Source of the DNA: Actinoplanes couchii | GTDB lineage: Bacteria; Actinomycetota; Actinomycetes; Mycobacteriales; Micromonosporaceae | Direction of reading: 5' to 3' | Length of the DNA stretch: 48,636 nucleotides | Assembly (NCBI RefSeq): GCF_016862075.1 | Contig: NZ_BOMG01000126.1 | Location: 1-48,636, forward strand | Part shown: in pieces, positions 42,327-48,636 of the stretch | How positions within the stretch are numbered: position 1 is the first letter of the stretch | How the letters are laid out: each line of letters begins with the position of its first letter | Translations under genes and position numbers: made by a program | Notes under the pieces: model-generated | Told to the model about the DNA's origin: nothing | Database searches by the model: none | What the model saw: the letters and a program-made list of their open reading frames with translations, nothing else

Positions 42327-43121
42327 CTACGTCAATGCGAGCGTGGCCTGACGGCGGGCCGACTTCAGCAACGATCGGCCGATGAGGGCTGCCATCAGGG
42401 CATACGCGCCACCGAGTACGGCGCACACGAGCAGCGAGACCCAGGGTGACGTGCCCGAGGCGGCCTCCCGCATGGCCCGCACGCCCCAGGTGGGCGGTAG
42501 GACGTACGAGAGCGGGCGAACCCAGACGGGGAGCAACGCGACGGGAACCAGCAGGCCACATAACAACCAGACCGGGCACTCCAGTAGCGAACCTATCGCC
42601 CAGGCCGACCGATATCGGACCACCGTGACCGAGAGCAGGAAACCGATCATCGCGATGGCGAACACCAGCACGACAACCGCGCAGCCGAAGGCGATCGGCT
42701 GCACGATGTGCAGGCTCATCCCGAAGACCAGCCATCCCCAGATCAAGGTCGCCACCATGCTGTAGAGCCCGATCGTGGCCATCGCCGTGGTGATCGATGA
42801 CAACACCAAGGCGAACGGCATCGGTGCGGAGACGATCAGCTCCAGCGTGCCCAGCCATCGCTCCCGCTGCAACGCACTGCTGGAACTGGCCGCAACCGAC
42901 GACCAGATGCCCATCACGGTCGCTCCCAGTCCGGCGTAGAACACCAGTTCATGGTCACCGGAGATACGGAACATGAGAAACGCCGTGGTGGCGAAGAACA
43001 GCGGCCAGACTATCTGCAGGATGCCGGAGAAGGCGTCCGCGGCCAACATCTTCAACTGCAACCACCAGACAACGGCAAATTGCCTGGGGATACGGCGGGC
43101 AGTCCGCCCCCATCGGCTCAT
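42327..43121 (-). CDS. ABC-2 type transporter permease (first)
   Basis: A 264-residue permease with about six transmembrane segments. The loop S-S-A-L-Q-R-E-R-W-L-G-T-L-E is the E-x-x-x-G-T-L-E-type coupling motif seen in ABC-2 exporters. Codon 187 (42561-42563) is TTA, in the run W-L-L-C, so its translation may need a bldA-type leucyl-tRNA. Its start overlaps the ATPase stop (ATGA). It forms a heteromeric exporter with the next permease. Confidence 0.92.
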   Translation of the reverse strand: MSRWGRTARRIPRQFAVVWWLQLKMLAADAFSGILQIVWPLFFATTAFLMFRISGDHELVFYAGLGATVMGIWSSVAASSSSALQRERWLGTLELIVSAPMPFALVLSSITTAMATIGLYSMVATLIWGWLVFGMSLHIVQPIAFGCAVVVLVFAIAMIGFLLSVTVVRYRSAWAIGSLLECPVWLLCGLLVPVALLPVWVRPLSYVLPPTWGVRAMREAASGTSPWVSLLVCAVLGGAYALMAALIGRSLLKSARRQATLALT

Positions 43122-44086
43122 CGTTCACCGATCAGTTCGACGTACGCATCCTCGAGCGTCGGCTCGCGGGACGCTACCCGACCTACTCGGACGTCTCCGA
43201 TCCGCCCCAGAACCGCAGCGGTGAGTTCGGCTTCCGAGTCCATGCTGACGTGCAGCACTTGAGATTGCGTACGTGCCTCGACCGTCACCGAACGAACCCC
43301 GTCGAGGCGCCGCACGTCGTCGACCGACTCATCCAGGACCCCGAACGTCTCCACCTCGAGCACCCGGCCGCCCCTCACCCGGCTCTTCAGATCGGCCGGA
43401 GTCCCCTCCGCGAGGATGCGACCCGAACCTATGACCGCGATGCGGTCGCAGAGTTCGTCGGCCTCGAACATGTAATGCGTGGTCAAGAGGATGGTCTTAC
43501 CCTGGCCGGCCAACGCCGCGACGGTGGCACGCAGTTCACGGGCACCAACGGGATCGATGCCGATCGACGGTTCGTCGAGGAACAGGACCGCCGGGTCGTG
43601 CAGCAGCGCTCGAGCGATATGCAGACGCTGTCTCATTCCGCGCGAATAGCCCTCCACGCGTTCCTTCTCACGACCGCGCAGGCCGACCAACTCGAGTAGT
43701 TCGCCGATGCGAGCTCGCTGCGTACGAGGTGGGACGGCGTAAAGCTCCGCGAAGTAGCGCAGGTTGTCCTGCGCGGACAGACGGTCGTAGAGCCCGCGAT
43801 CGCCGCCGAAGGCGTAACCGATTCGCCGCCGCACCTTCACCGCGTCGCGCGCGACGTCGTATCCCAGCACCTTCGCCGAACCCGAGGACGGCAGCAGCAG
43901 AGTGATCAGCATCTTGATCGTGGTCGTCTTGCCGGCACCATTGGGTCCGAGAAGCCCGAAGATCTCGCCGCGCTCGATCACGAAGCTGACTCCGCGCACG
44001 GCCTCGACCGTCTCCTTCGCCCTGCGCAGCACGCTGGTCCGTGACGAGAAGCTGCGCCGGAGATCGATCGCCTCAACTGCTGACAT
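43118..44086 (-). CDS. ABC transporter ATP-binding protein (DrrA-like)
   Basis: A 322-residue ABC ATPase: Walker A G-P-N-G-A-G-K-T-T (47-55), signature Y-S-R-G-M-R-Q-R, Walker B V-L-F-L-D-E-P, and the H-loop T-T-H-Y. The C-terminal 90 residues match the extension of DrrA-type antibiotic exporters. It drives export through the two permeases downstream. The start has no Shine-Dalgarno sequence; TATTGT lies at -12 to -7 relative to the A of the ATG, so a leaderless transcript is possible from its own promoter. Confidence 0.95.
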   Translation of the reverse strand: MSAVEAIDLRRSFSSRTSVLRRAKETVEAVRGVSFVIERGEIFGLLGPNGAGKTTTIKMLITLLLPSSGSAKVLGYDVARDAVKVRRRIGYAFGGDRGLYDRLSAQDNLRYFAELYAVPPRTQRARIGELLELVGLRGREKERVEGYSRGMRQRLHIARALLHDPAVLFLDEPSIGIDPVGARELRATVAALAGQGKTILLTTHYMFEADELCDRIAVIGSGRILAEGTPADLKSRVRGGRVLEVETFGVLDESVDDVRRLDGVRSVTVEARTQSQVLHVSMDSEAELTAAVLGRIGDVRVGRVASREPTLEDAYVELIGER

Positions 44087-44127
44087 ATATACACAATAGA
44101 CAATAAGTCGCCATACTGATACCCCTC
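44087..44127 (-). promoter_or_regulatory. AT-rich candidate promoter for the exporter operon, possibly leaderless
   Basis: A 41-base gap that is strikingly A/T-rich next to the ATPase start. On the minus strand it contains TATTGT twice in tandem (TATTGT-C-TATTGT-G), the nearer copy at 44098-44093, exactly where a -10 box would sit if transcription began at the ATG. No consensus -35 box is seen. The tandem motif could also be an operator. Confidence 0.35.
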
Positions 44128-45279
44128 TTAGGCTTGTGACGCCTCATCCTGGTGACGCAGCTCAGCGGACACCGCGGCGATCCTGCCGAGCAACGCCCTT
44201 GCCTCGGCCTCCGAGACGGCCCGGAAGTAGATGTGCCACATGAAGGCTGACGAGGTGCCGGGCCGATCCGACCACCGCACGCCGGCGCGCTCCACTCTCT
44301 CCACCCCGGCCAATCCGGACAGCCTTCTCTCCTGCCACCGGAGGTCACCGGCCTCGTCGGACACCACCCCGGCCAATCCGGACCAGCTCGCGGGCGCCGG
44401 CACCACCGGAGGTGGGCTCGATCCGAGTTGCAGACGGACGAAAGCACCCCAGATGTCAACACCGTGATGCAGGAGGAGCGACTCGGGAATGCCCGCTGAG
44501 GCCGGGCGCAGCGCGATCTCGCCCAACAGCGTGCGTTCACCGACCACGAGCAGTTCGGCGTGGAAGACTGCGCCCGACACCGGTATTCCTGCCAGAAGGG
44601 TATTCATGAGCTGCCCGGCGCGCTGTGACAACGAGTGTTCCGGTGGCAGATGAAAGCTCGCCTGCGTCGTTCCGATCGAAACGAGCAACGGGCGGTCGTA
44701 GGCGGAGACCACCATCGTGAGTGCGCCATCGTCGGTGAAGTAGCCATCGCAATGCAGCTCGACGTCGACGTCCAGAGCCTCCTCCACCTGCCACGGCCCC
44801 GCCGCTGCTCGCAGTCGCGACATCGCCGCGCCCACCGGCAGACGCTCGACATCACGGCATGCCGCGCCGATGGCCGGCTTGACCACGACCTCACGAACCC
44901 CGTCCAAGACCGAGGGGTTCGCCAGAACCTCGTTCGAGGGCCAAGCCGCCGCCATCGGGACCAGCGGCGCAGCCCAGAGCCGCATGCAGCGTTTGTCGGT
45001 GACACCCAGCGACTGAATCCAGTTCAGACCCGTCAGGCCGTGGGCGTCGCGGAGCCGGCCCGCCAATGCCATGTTGCGTTCTGCCGTGGCGACCACATGG
45101 GTGCAGCCGTACCGGGTGATCGCGTCACTGGCAGCGGCGAAGAGCGCGTCCGCCGATCCAGGCCCTCCGGCGACCCGGGGAGCCTCGATGACCTCGGTCT
45201 CCGGAATCTCACGCAGCGAGCGCCGCGCGTGCTCCCGGAATGGCGGCAAGATCAATACCCGTCGCGACGCCACGCTCAT
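44128..45279 (-). CDS. ATP-grasp family ligase (first)
   Basis: A 383-residue ATP-grasp protein. The central V-V-V-K-P-A-I-G-A binds ATP, and F-H-A-E-L-L followed by G-E-I-A-L-R-P-A-S-A-G supplies the metal and acid ligands. The family joins a carboxylate to an amine or other nucleophile through an acyl-phosphate. The start at 45279 is supported by GAGGAAG just upstream; longer readings lack it. It lies 28 bases after the other ATP-grasp gene, with which it shares little sequence beyond motifs, so the two may act in series (inference). It ends 41 bases before the exporter ATPase. Confidence 0.84.
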   Translation of the reverse strand: MSVASRRVLILPPFREHARRSLREIPETEVIEAPRVAGGPGSADALFAAASDAITRYGCTHVVATAERNMALAGRLRDAHGLTGLNWIQSLGVTDKRCMRLWAAPLVPMAAAWPSNEVLANPSVLDGVREVVVKPAIGAACRDVERLPVGAAMSRLRAAAGPWQVEEALDVDVELHCDGYFTDDGALTMVVSAYDRPLLVSIGTTQASFHLPPEHSLSQRAGQLMNTLLAGIPVSGAVFHAELLVVGERTLLGEIALRPASAGIPESLLLHHGVDIWGAFVRLQLGSSPPPVVPAPASWSGLAGVVSDEAGDLRWQERRLSGLAGVERVERAGVRWSDRPGTSSAFMWHIYFRAVSEAEARALLGRIAAVSAELRHQDEASQA

Positions 45280-45307
45280 GACTTCCTCTCGTCGGCAGAA
45301 GTCCTGC

Positions 45308-46522
45308 TCAAGCCACCCGGCAAGCCTCAGTGAAATATCGAGCCACGTACTCGAGCCGTTCTTCAACCGCTTCCTCGTCCGGGCCTTCGACGAGGATCTG
45401 TCCAGCTCGTGTGGTGCTGCTCAGACTCATGTCAGGCGCCCGCTCACCGGGATGGACGTACACGCCGCAATCGACCACCCCAGGAAGCGTTCGCATCTCC
45501 TCGGACGATGGGACGGCTTTGATCTCACCGAGCGGACACGCGAGCAACGCCCATCCGACGGCCTCGTCGCGTCTCGTGGGCACGACGACGTGATCGGCTT
45601 CGCCCGCGAGATGGAGCCGAAACGCCTCACTGTGCAGATCGACCCCGAACTTGTGGCGATAGGCCAGCGGGATATAGAGCCCTCCCAGACGTGCTGCGCA
45701 TTCACCGAGGATGAAGCCGTCAGGGCCGTCGAACACCTCCATGTGAAACGATCCCCGGCGCATGCCGAGGGCGGCCACCACACGAGCGGCGAAATCATTG
45801 GCCCTCGCGTACAACTCGGGCGAGAGCTTCGGATCCGCCACCACCCCGCCCATCCCCCGGGAGCCGCGCTTGAGCAGATTGAACAGGTAGCGTTCGACAC
45901 CGAGAAACGCGATGCGGCCGTCCACCACGAGCCCGTCGAGTGACCCCTCCGCTGCGTCCTGGAAGGCCTCCGCCATGATGCGGACCCCCGGCCGGCTCGC
46001 GCACACCCGCGAGATCGTCGATCGCGCCTCCACGGAGGTGGACACCAGCTCGGTGTCGACCGTGCCGGCACCTGCCACCGGCTTGATCACGAGGGGGTAC
46101 TCCAGCACGTCACATTGCGCGACCATCTCCTCGAGATCGCCCTCCAGCTCGCACCAATCCGCAACAGGCAGCCCCGTCGCGCGTACCGTGGCCTTCTGAA
46201 GAGTCTTGTCGCGGAATCGGCAGGCCACGGCGGGATCCGGGCCGCGTACCCCCAAAGCGCTCGCCACCGCAGCCGCCGTCACCATCGCGTACTCGTCCTG
46301 GGTATAGACGGAGCCGATCGCCACGCTGGACGGCAGGCGAGCGAGACCCATGAGCACGGATTCCGTCGACGTGTGGTCGTCGACCGGGACGTGCCACTGA
46401 GCAGACTCCGGCACCTCGGTCAGCCGCGGGAACCGCCCGGAGCCGACCACAACGACCGGCGCGGGAACGTTCCGTAGCGTCGTCATGGTCTGGAAGTTGG
46501 CACCCAGGACAACGGTGTACAT
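45308..46522 (-). CDS. ATP-grasp family ligase (second)
   Basis: A 404-residue ATP-grasp protein of the carbamoyl-phosphate-synthase-like group. The pre-ATP-grasp N-terminal part (Rossmann-like, G-A-N-F-Q and V-V-V-G-S-G) leads to Y-P-L-V-I-K-P-V-A-G-A-G, and F-H-M-E-V-F with G-E-C-A-A-R-L-G-G gives the metal ligands. It should form an amide or similar bond with ATP. The ATG at 46522 has GGGGAG five bases upstream, placed over the stop of the preceding gene; an apparent longer frame is only an overlap. The gene before it, two bases away, encodes the acceptor/phosphohistidine fusion, so the two are probably made together. Confidence 0.9.
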   Translation of the reverse strand: MYTVVLGANFQTMTTLRNVPAPVVVVGSGRFPRLTEVPESAQWHVPVDDHTSTESVLMGLARLPSSVAIGSVYTQDEYAMVTAAAVASALGVRGPDPAVACRFRDKTLQKATVRATGLPVADWCELEGDLEEMVAQCDVLEYPLVIKPVAGAGTVDTELVSTSVEARSTISRVCASRPGVRIMAEAFQDAAEGSLDGLVVDGRIAFLGVERYLFNLLKRGSRGMGGVVADPKLSPELYARANDFAARVVAALGMRRGSFHMEVFDGPDGFILGECAARLGGLYIPLAYRHKFGVDLHSEAFRLHLAGEADHVVVPTRRDEAVGWALLACPLGEIKAVPSSEEMRTLPGVVDCGVYVHPGERAPDMSLSSTTRAGQILVEGPDEEAVEERLEYVARYFTEACRVA

Positions 46523-46524
46523 CT

Positions 46525-48045
46525 TTACTCCCCACCTGGACGAACTGACGAGAGAAGCTCCACCACGGACCGGACCGGGTCGAGCCTTACGAGATCGCCC
46601 GTTCGAAGGCGGTCGGTGGCGACCCGGGTGCCAACGATGCAGGGCACTCCGGAAGCTCGGGCGATCACAGCGGCATGGCAGGTGAGCCCGCCGAAGTCGG
46701 TGATGATCCCGGCCACCCTGGCACACGACGGGACGAGTGCCGGATAGGTCATGCCGACCACCAGGATCTCGTCGTGGCCCAGCCGCTCGGCCTCGGCCAG
46801 TTGCTCCTCCCGGCTCTGCCCGGGTGGGAGCACCCGAACCTTCCCGACCACCGGGTCACTTCCGCTGACACCCAATCCCGGCAGGAGCGTGCCCGGCGGA
46901 TCGCTCACGTCGATCCCTCCGCGACGGGGAGCCAGCGTGGTGACCAGTTCCCGCGCGGCCGCTCCCTCCGACAGCTCCTTGCCGCCGCGACGAATGCTGC
47001 ACACCCCGAACCGCAGGCGCATGCGGACACGTTGCAGGTCCACCGGGGCTCCAGCGGCCAACGCCACCACCTCGGCACGGGACAGTTGCCGGACTCCGTC
47101 CGGGACGTCGAGCCGGTCCCCCACCGTCTCGAAGACGGCTTGGAAGGCCGGATAGGCGGTATGCGCCGCGCGCGTGAACTCCTCACGGACAGCCAGGCGT
47201 GTCACCCCGAGCAGGGCGAGGTTGTCGGCCAGCCCTCGTGCCCGCTCGGTGAGGTCGAGCCCTTCGAGCAAGCGATCACGGGCCTGTAGACCCTTCTGCG
47301 CGGCAGAGGTGATACGGCGCAGTTCGTCGGCGAGTTCATCGACGGAGCGACTACTGTCACGTTGCCATCGCTCCTGACAGATCGCCAGCGAATCCACCCC
47401 CAGCCGATCACTGAGGGCGCCCACATACTCGAACGCTTCGGCATGCTGACGGAGTATGCGGTCGCGCTCGCCGGGACCGATCGGCTCCCGCCCACCCGGC
47501 AACAGCAGCCGCAGCCACTCGATCGATTCCTGGAACGATCGAAGTCGCCGCGAATCGCCGGAGGTCAAGACGACAAGGGCGTCGGGAGGCGCCTGCGGAT
47601 GCGCCGTCAACACCGCCGCCAGTTCGTTCTCTGCGTCGGCGGTGACGAGAGGGCTCGTGCCTTGGTAGAGACTCTGCAGGCGGGTGTACGTGGCGAAGAA
47701 GTCGGTCAGGGCAGCGACCGCAACCGGGGACGGAACATCGGCTGCCGCGGCACGGCACACTCGCGCAGCAGCGAGACATGCCTCAGCAGCCGTGGCCGTG
47801 GCCGCGACGAGACGTCCGACGGCATCCCGGTCAGCCACGAACCTCTGTCCATCATGCGCGATTCGCGCCACGTCCTCGTCACGGAGAAGCACCGTCCATT
47901 CCGCCTCCCGGCCGATCGACAGCACCTCTTGCACTCGGGACGACGGCAGACCGGGAACGAGGTGGGAACCGAAACTGTCCAGCCAGCACTCCAGCAGATG
48001 GAACCGTGAGCGGCCACGCAGCTGAACCTGCCAGCCGTCGAGCAC
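46525..48045 (-). CDS. Fused acceptor-like and phosphohistidine domain protein without ATP-binding domain
   Basis: A 506-residue protein. The first 380 residues are a paralogue of the protein at 38649 (shared R-G, R-F-H-x-L-x-C-W-x-D-S-F, T-S-P-L and D-G-V-R-Q-L-S-R). The last 110 residues are a PEP-utilising mobile domain with the catalytic His457 in G-G-L-T-C-H-A-A-V-I-A-R. This acceptor-then-His order is that of rifampin phosphotransferase, but the ATP-binding domain is missing and none is encoded next to it. The ATP domain at 37646 may act in trans, or another donor may charge the His. I take the GTG at 48045 (G-run seven bases upstream); an ATG at 48105 with a TATGAC at -15 to -10 is an alternative. 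Confidence 0.83.
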   Translation of the reverse strand: MLDGWQVQLRGRSRFHLLECWLDSFGSHLVPGLPSSRVQEVLSIGREAEWTVLLRDEDVARIAHDGQRFVADRDAVGRLVAATATAAEACLAAARVCRAAAADVPSPVAVAALTDFFATYTRLQSLYQGTSPLVTADAENELAAVLTAHPQAPPDALVVLTSGDSRRLRSFQESIEWLRLLLPGGREPIGPGERDRILRQHAEAFEYVGALSDRLGVDSLAICQERWQRDSSRSVDELADELRRITSAAQKGLQARDRLLEGLDLTERARGLADNLALLGVTRLAVREEFTRAAHTAYPAFQAVFETVGDRLDVPDGVRQLSRAEVVALAAGAPVDLQRVRMRLRFGVCSIRRGGKELSEGAAARELVTTLAPRRGGIDVSDPPGTLLPGLGVSGSDPVVGKVRVLPPGQSREEQLAEAERLGHDEILVVGMTYPALVPSCARVAGIITDFGGLTCHAAVIARASGVPCIVGTRVATDRLRTGDLVRLDPVRSVVELLSSVRPGGE

Positions 48046-48439
48046 AGATACACCCCCCGCTGTCCGGAATGCGCCCACAGCACGGCACACGCTCCCGTCA
48101 GACATCGACGAGATGTCATATCCAGAGGGGACCTTAACAGAGAACCGCCTCGCGGCATCCGATAGAAACCTGCCGCCGTCACGATTGCCGGTGCCTGTCG
48201 TCGCCGGGCGGTGGTGTCGAGCTGATGTCGCCGCCGGCCGGGCGGAACACGGACTCGATCACGCCGGGCAGCGCGAACCGGTAGGCCATGAACCGCCGGT
48301 AGGTACCCAGGATGCCGGTGGGGGCGGCCGAAGCGCGTCTGTGTACCGGCTGCGGTCCATCCGCTGGAACAACTCGCCGGGAGCGGCCGTGAACCACTGT
48401 TTCCCGTCGAAGTCACACAGCCTCCCGGCGGCCACGAGA
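48046..48439. other. Intergenic region with a possible frame-broken coding remnant
   Basis: About 390 bases with no intact gene. On the minus strand, one frame reads as protein up to about 48340 (C-D-F-D-G-K-Q-W-F-T) and another continues in a protein-like way (G-I-L-G-T-Y-R-R-F-M-A-Y-R-F) until a stop near 48180. This could be a gene broken by a frameshift. I do not recognise the family. A promoter for the operon starting at 48045 or 48105 must lie here; TTAA (48133-48136) and TATGAC (48120-48115) are weak candidates. Confidence 0.3.
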
Positions 48440-48636
48440 TCAGGTGCTCGGGACCGGTTCGGCAAGGTCGGCGGCGTAGCCCGCCCGGGCCGTCCCGGGG
48501 GCGGCGGCATCAGCGAGTGTGACCTGCACTGCCCGGCAGTACTCGGCATGCGATCGCCCGCCGGCCGCCACCCCACCGGGTTCGGTCAGCACACCATGGA
48601 CACCACCGGCACCGACCAGCGATCGTTCATCGGTGG
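48440..48636 (-). CDS. Possible C-terminal end of a gene entering from the right edge
   Basis: A frame open from the window edge to a TGA at 48440-48442 (65 codons) reads as a plausible protein tail (for example A-E-Y-C-R-A-V-Q-V-T-L-A-D-A) with fairly high G/C at third positions. No motif is recognisable and no start is in view, so it may be the end of a real leftward gene or chance. It is followed by the frame-broken region. Confidence 0.25.
   Translation of the reverse strand, partial: TDERSLVGAGGVHGVLTEPGGVAAGGRSHAEYCRAVQVTLADAAAPGTARAGYAADLAEPVPST

Noticed and set aside
41278..42351. Plus-strand frame opposite the first-listed permease
   Set aside because: Gln/Asp/Arg-rich shadow; the minus strand encodes a clear multi-span membrane protein.

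Overview
The window is high-GC DNA (strong G/C bias at third codon positions, many GTG starts, ATGA/GTGA stop-start overlaps), typical of a filamentous actinomycete. The genus cannot be fixed from the sequence. Nearly all of it is coding and nearly all genes are biosynthetic. I see no rRNA, tRNA, transposase or CRISPR array.

Left part (1-22752): a hybrid NRPS-PKS locus read in two directions from a 550-base divergent promoter region (about 14917-15471). Leftward run P450, a TenA-like protein, a PaiB-like flavin-binding protein, a 3596-residue NRPS (C-A-T, C-A-T, C-A-T, C) and a PKS that leaves the window. The PKS ketosynthase has Gln in place of the catalytic Cys, so it is a decarboxylating KSQ loading domain. 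Rightward run a methyltransferase, a type II thioesterase, crotonyl-CoA carboxylase/reductase (alkylmalonyl-CoA supply), an MbtH-like protein, an aldehyde dehydrogenase and three more methyltransferases. The divergent region carries a perfect CRP-type palindrome.

Middle part (22771-34890): ten leftward genes, almost all joined by ATGA overlaps: a HisC-like aminotransferase, a PhyH-type oxygenase, an alpha/beta hydrolase, an APH-fold kinase, a B12-type radical SAM protein, a nucleotidyltransferase, an HPr-kinase-like protein, an acyl-AMP ligase, a carrier protein, and a RiPP-type radical SAM protein fused to a P-loop kinase-like domain. A divergent pyruvate-kinase-like gene (34962-35930) lies beside it.

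Right part (35963-48045): a leftward operon holds a CmoA-like methyltransferase and what looks like a rifampin-phosphotransferase-type dikinase split into three genes (substrate-domain-like, ATP-binding, phosphohistidine), followed by a second PhyH oxygenase and a small unknown protein. Then come a cupin (rightward), a three-gene ABC exporter, two ATP-grasp ligases, and a second substrate-domain/phosphohistidine protein that lacks an ATP-binding domain.

The most unusual content is the density of phosphoryl- and nucleotidyl-transfer folds (APH, HPr kinase, radical-SAM-fused P-loop kinase, nucleotidyltransferase, pyruvate-kinase-like, two split dikinases, two ATP-grasps) together with two cobalamin-type radical SAM enzymes. 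I do not recognise the product. The left and right parts may be one cluster or two adjacent ones.
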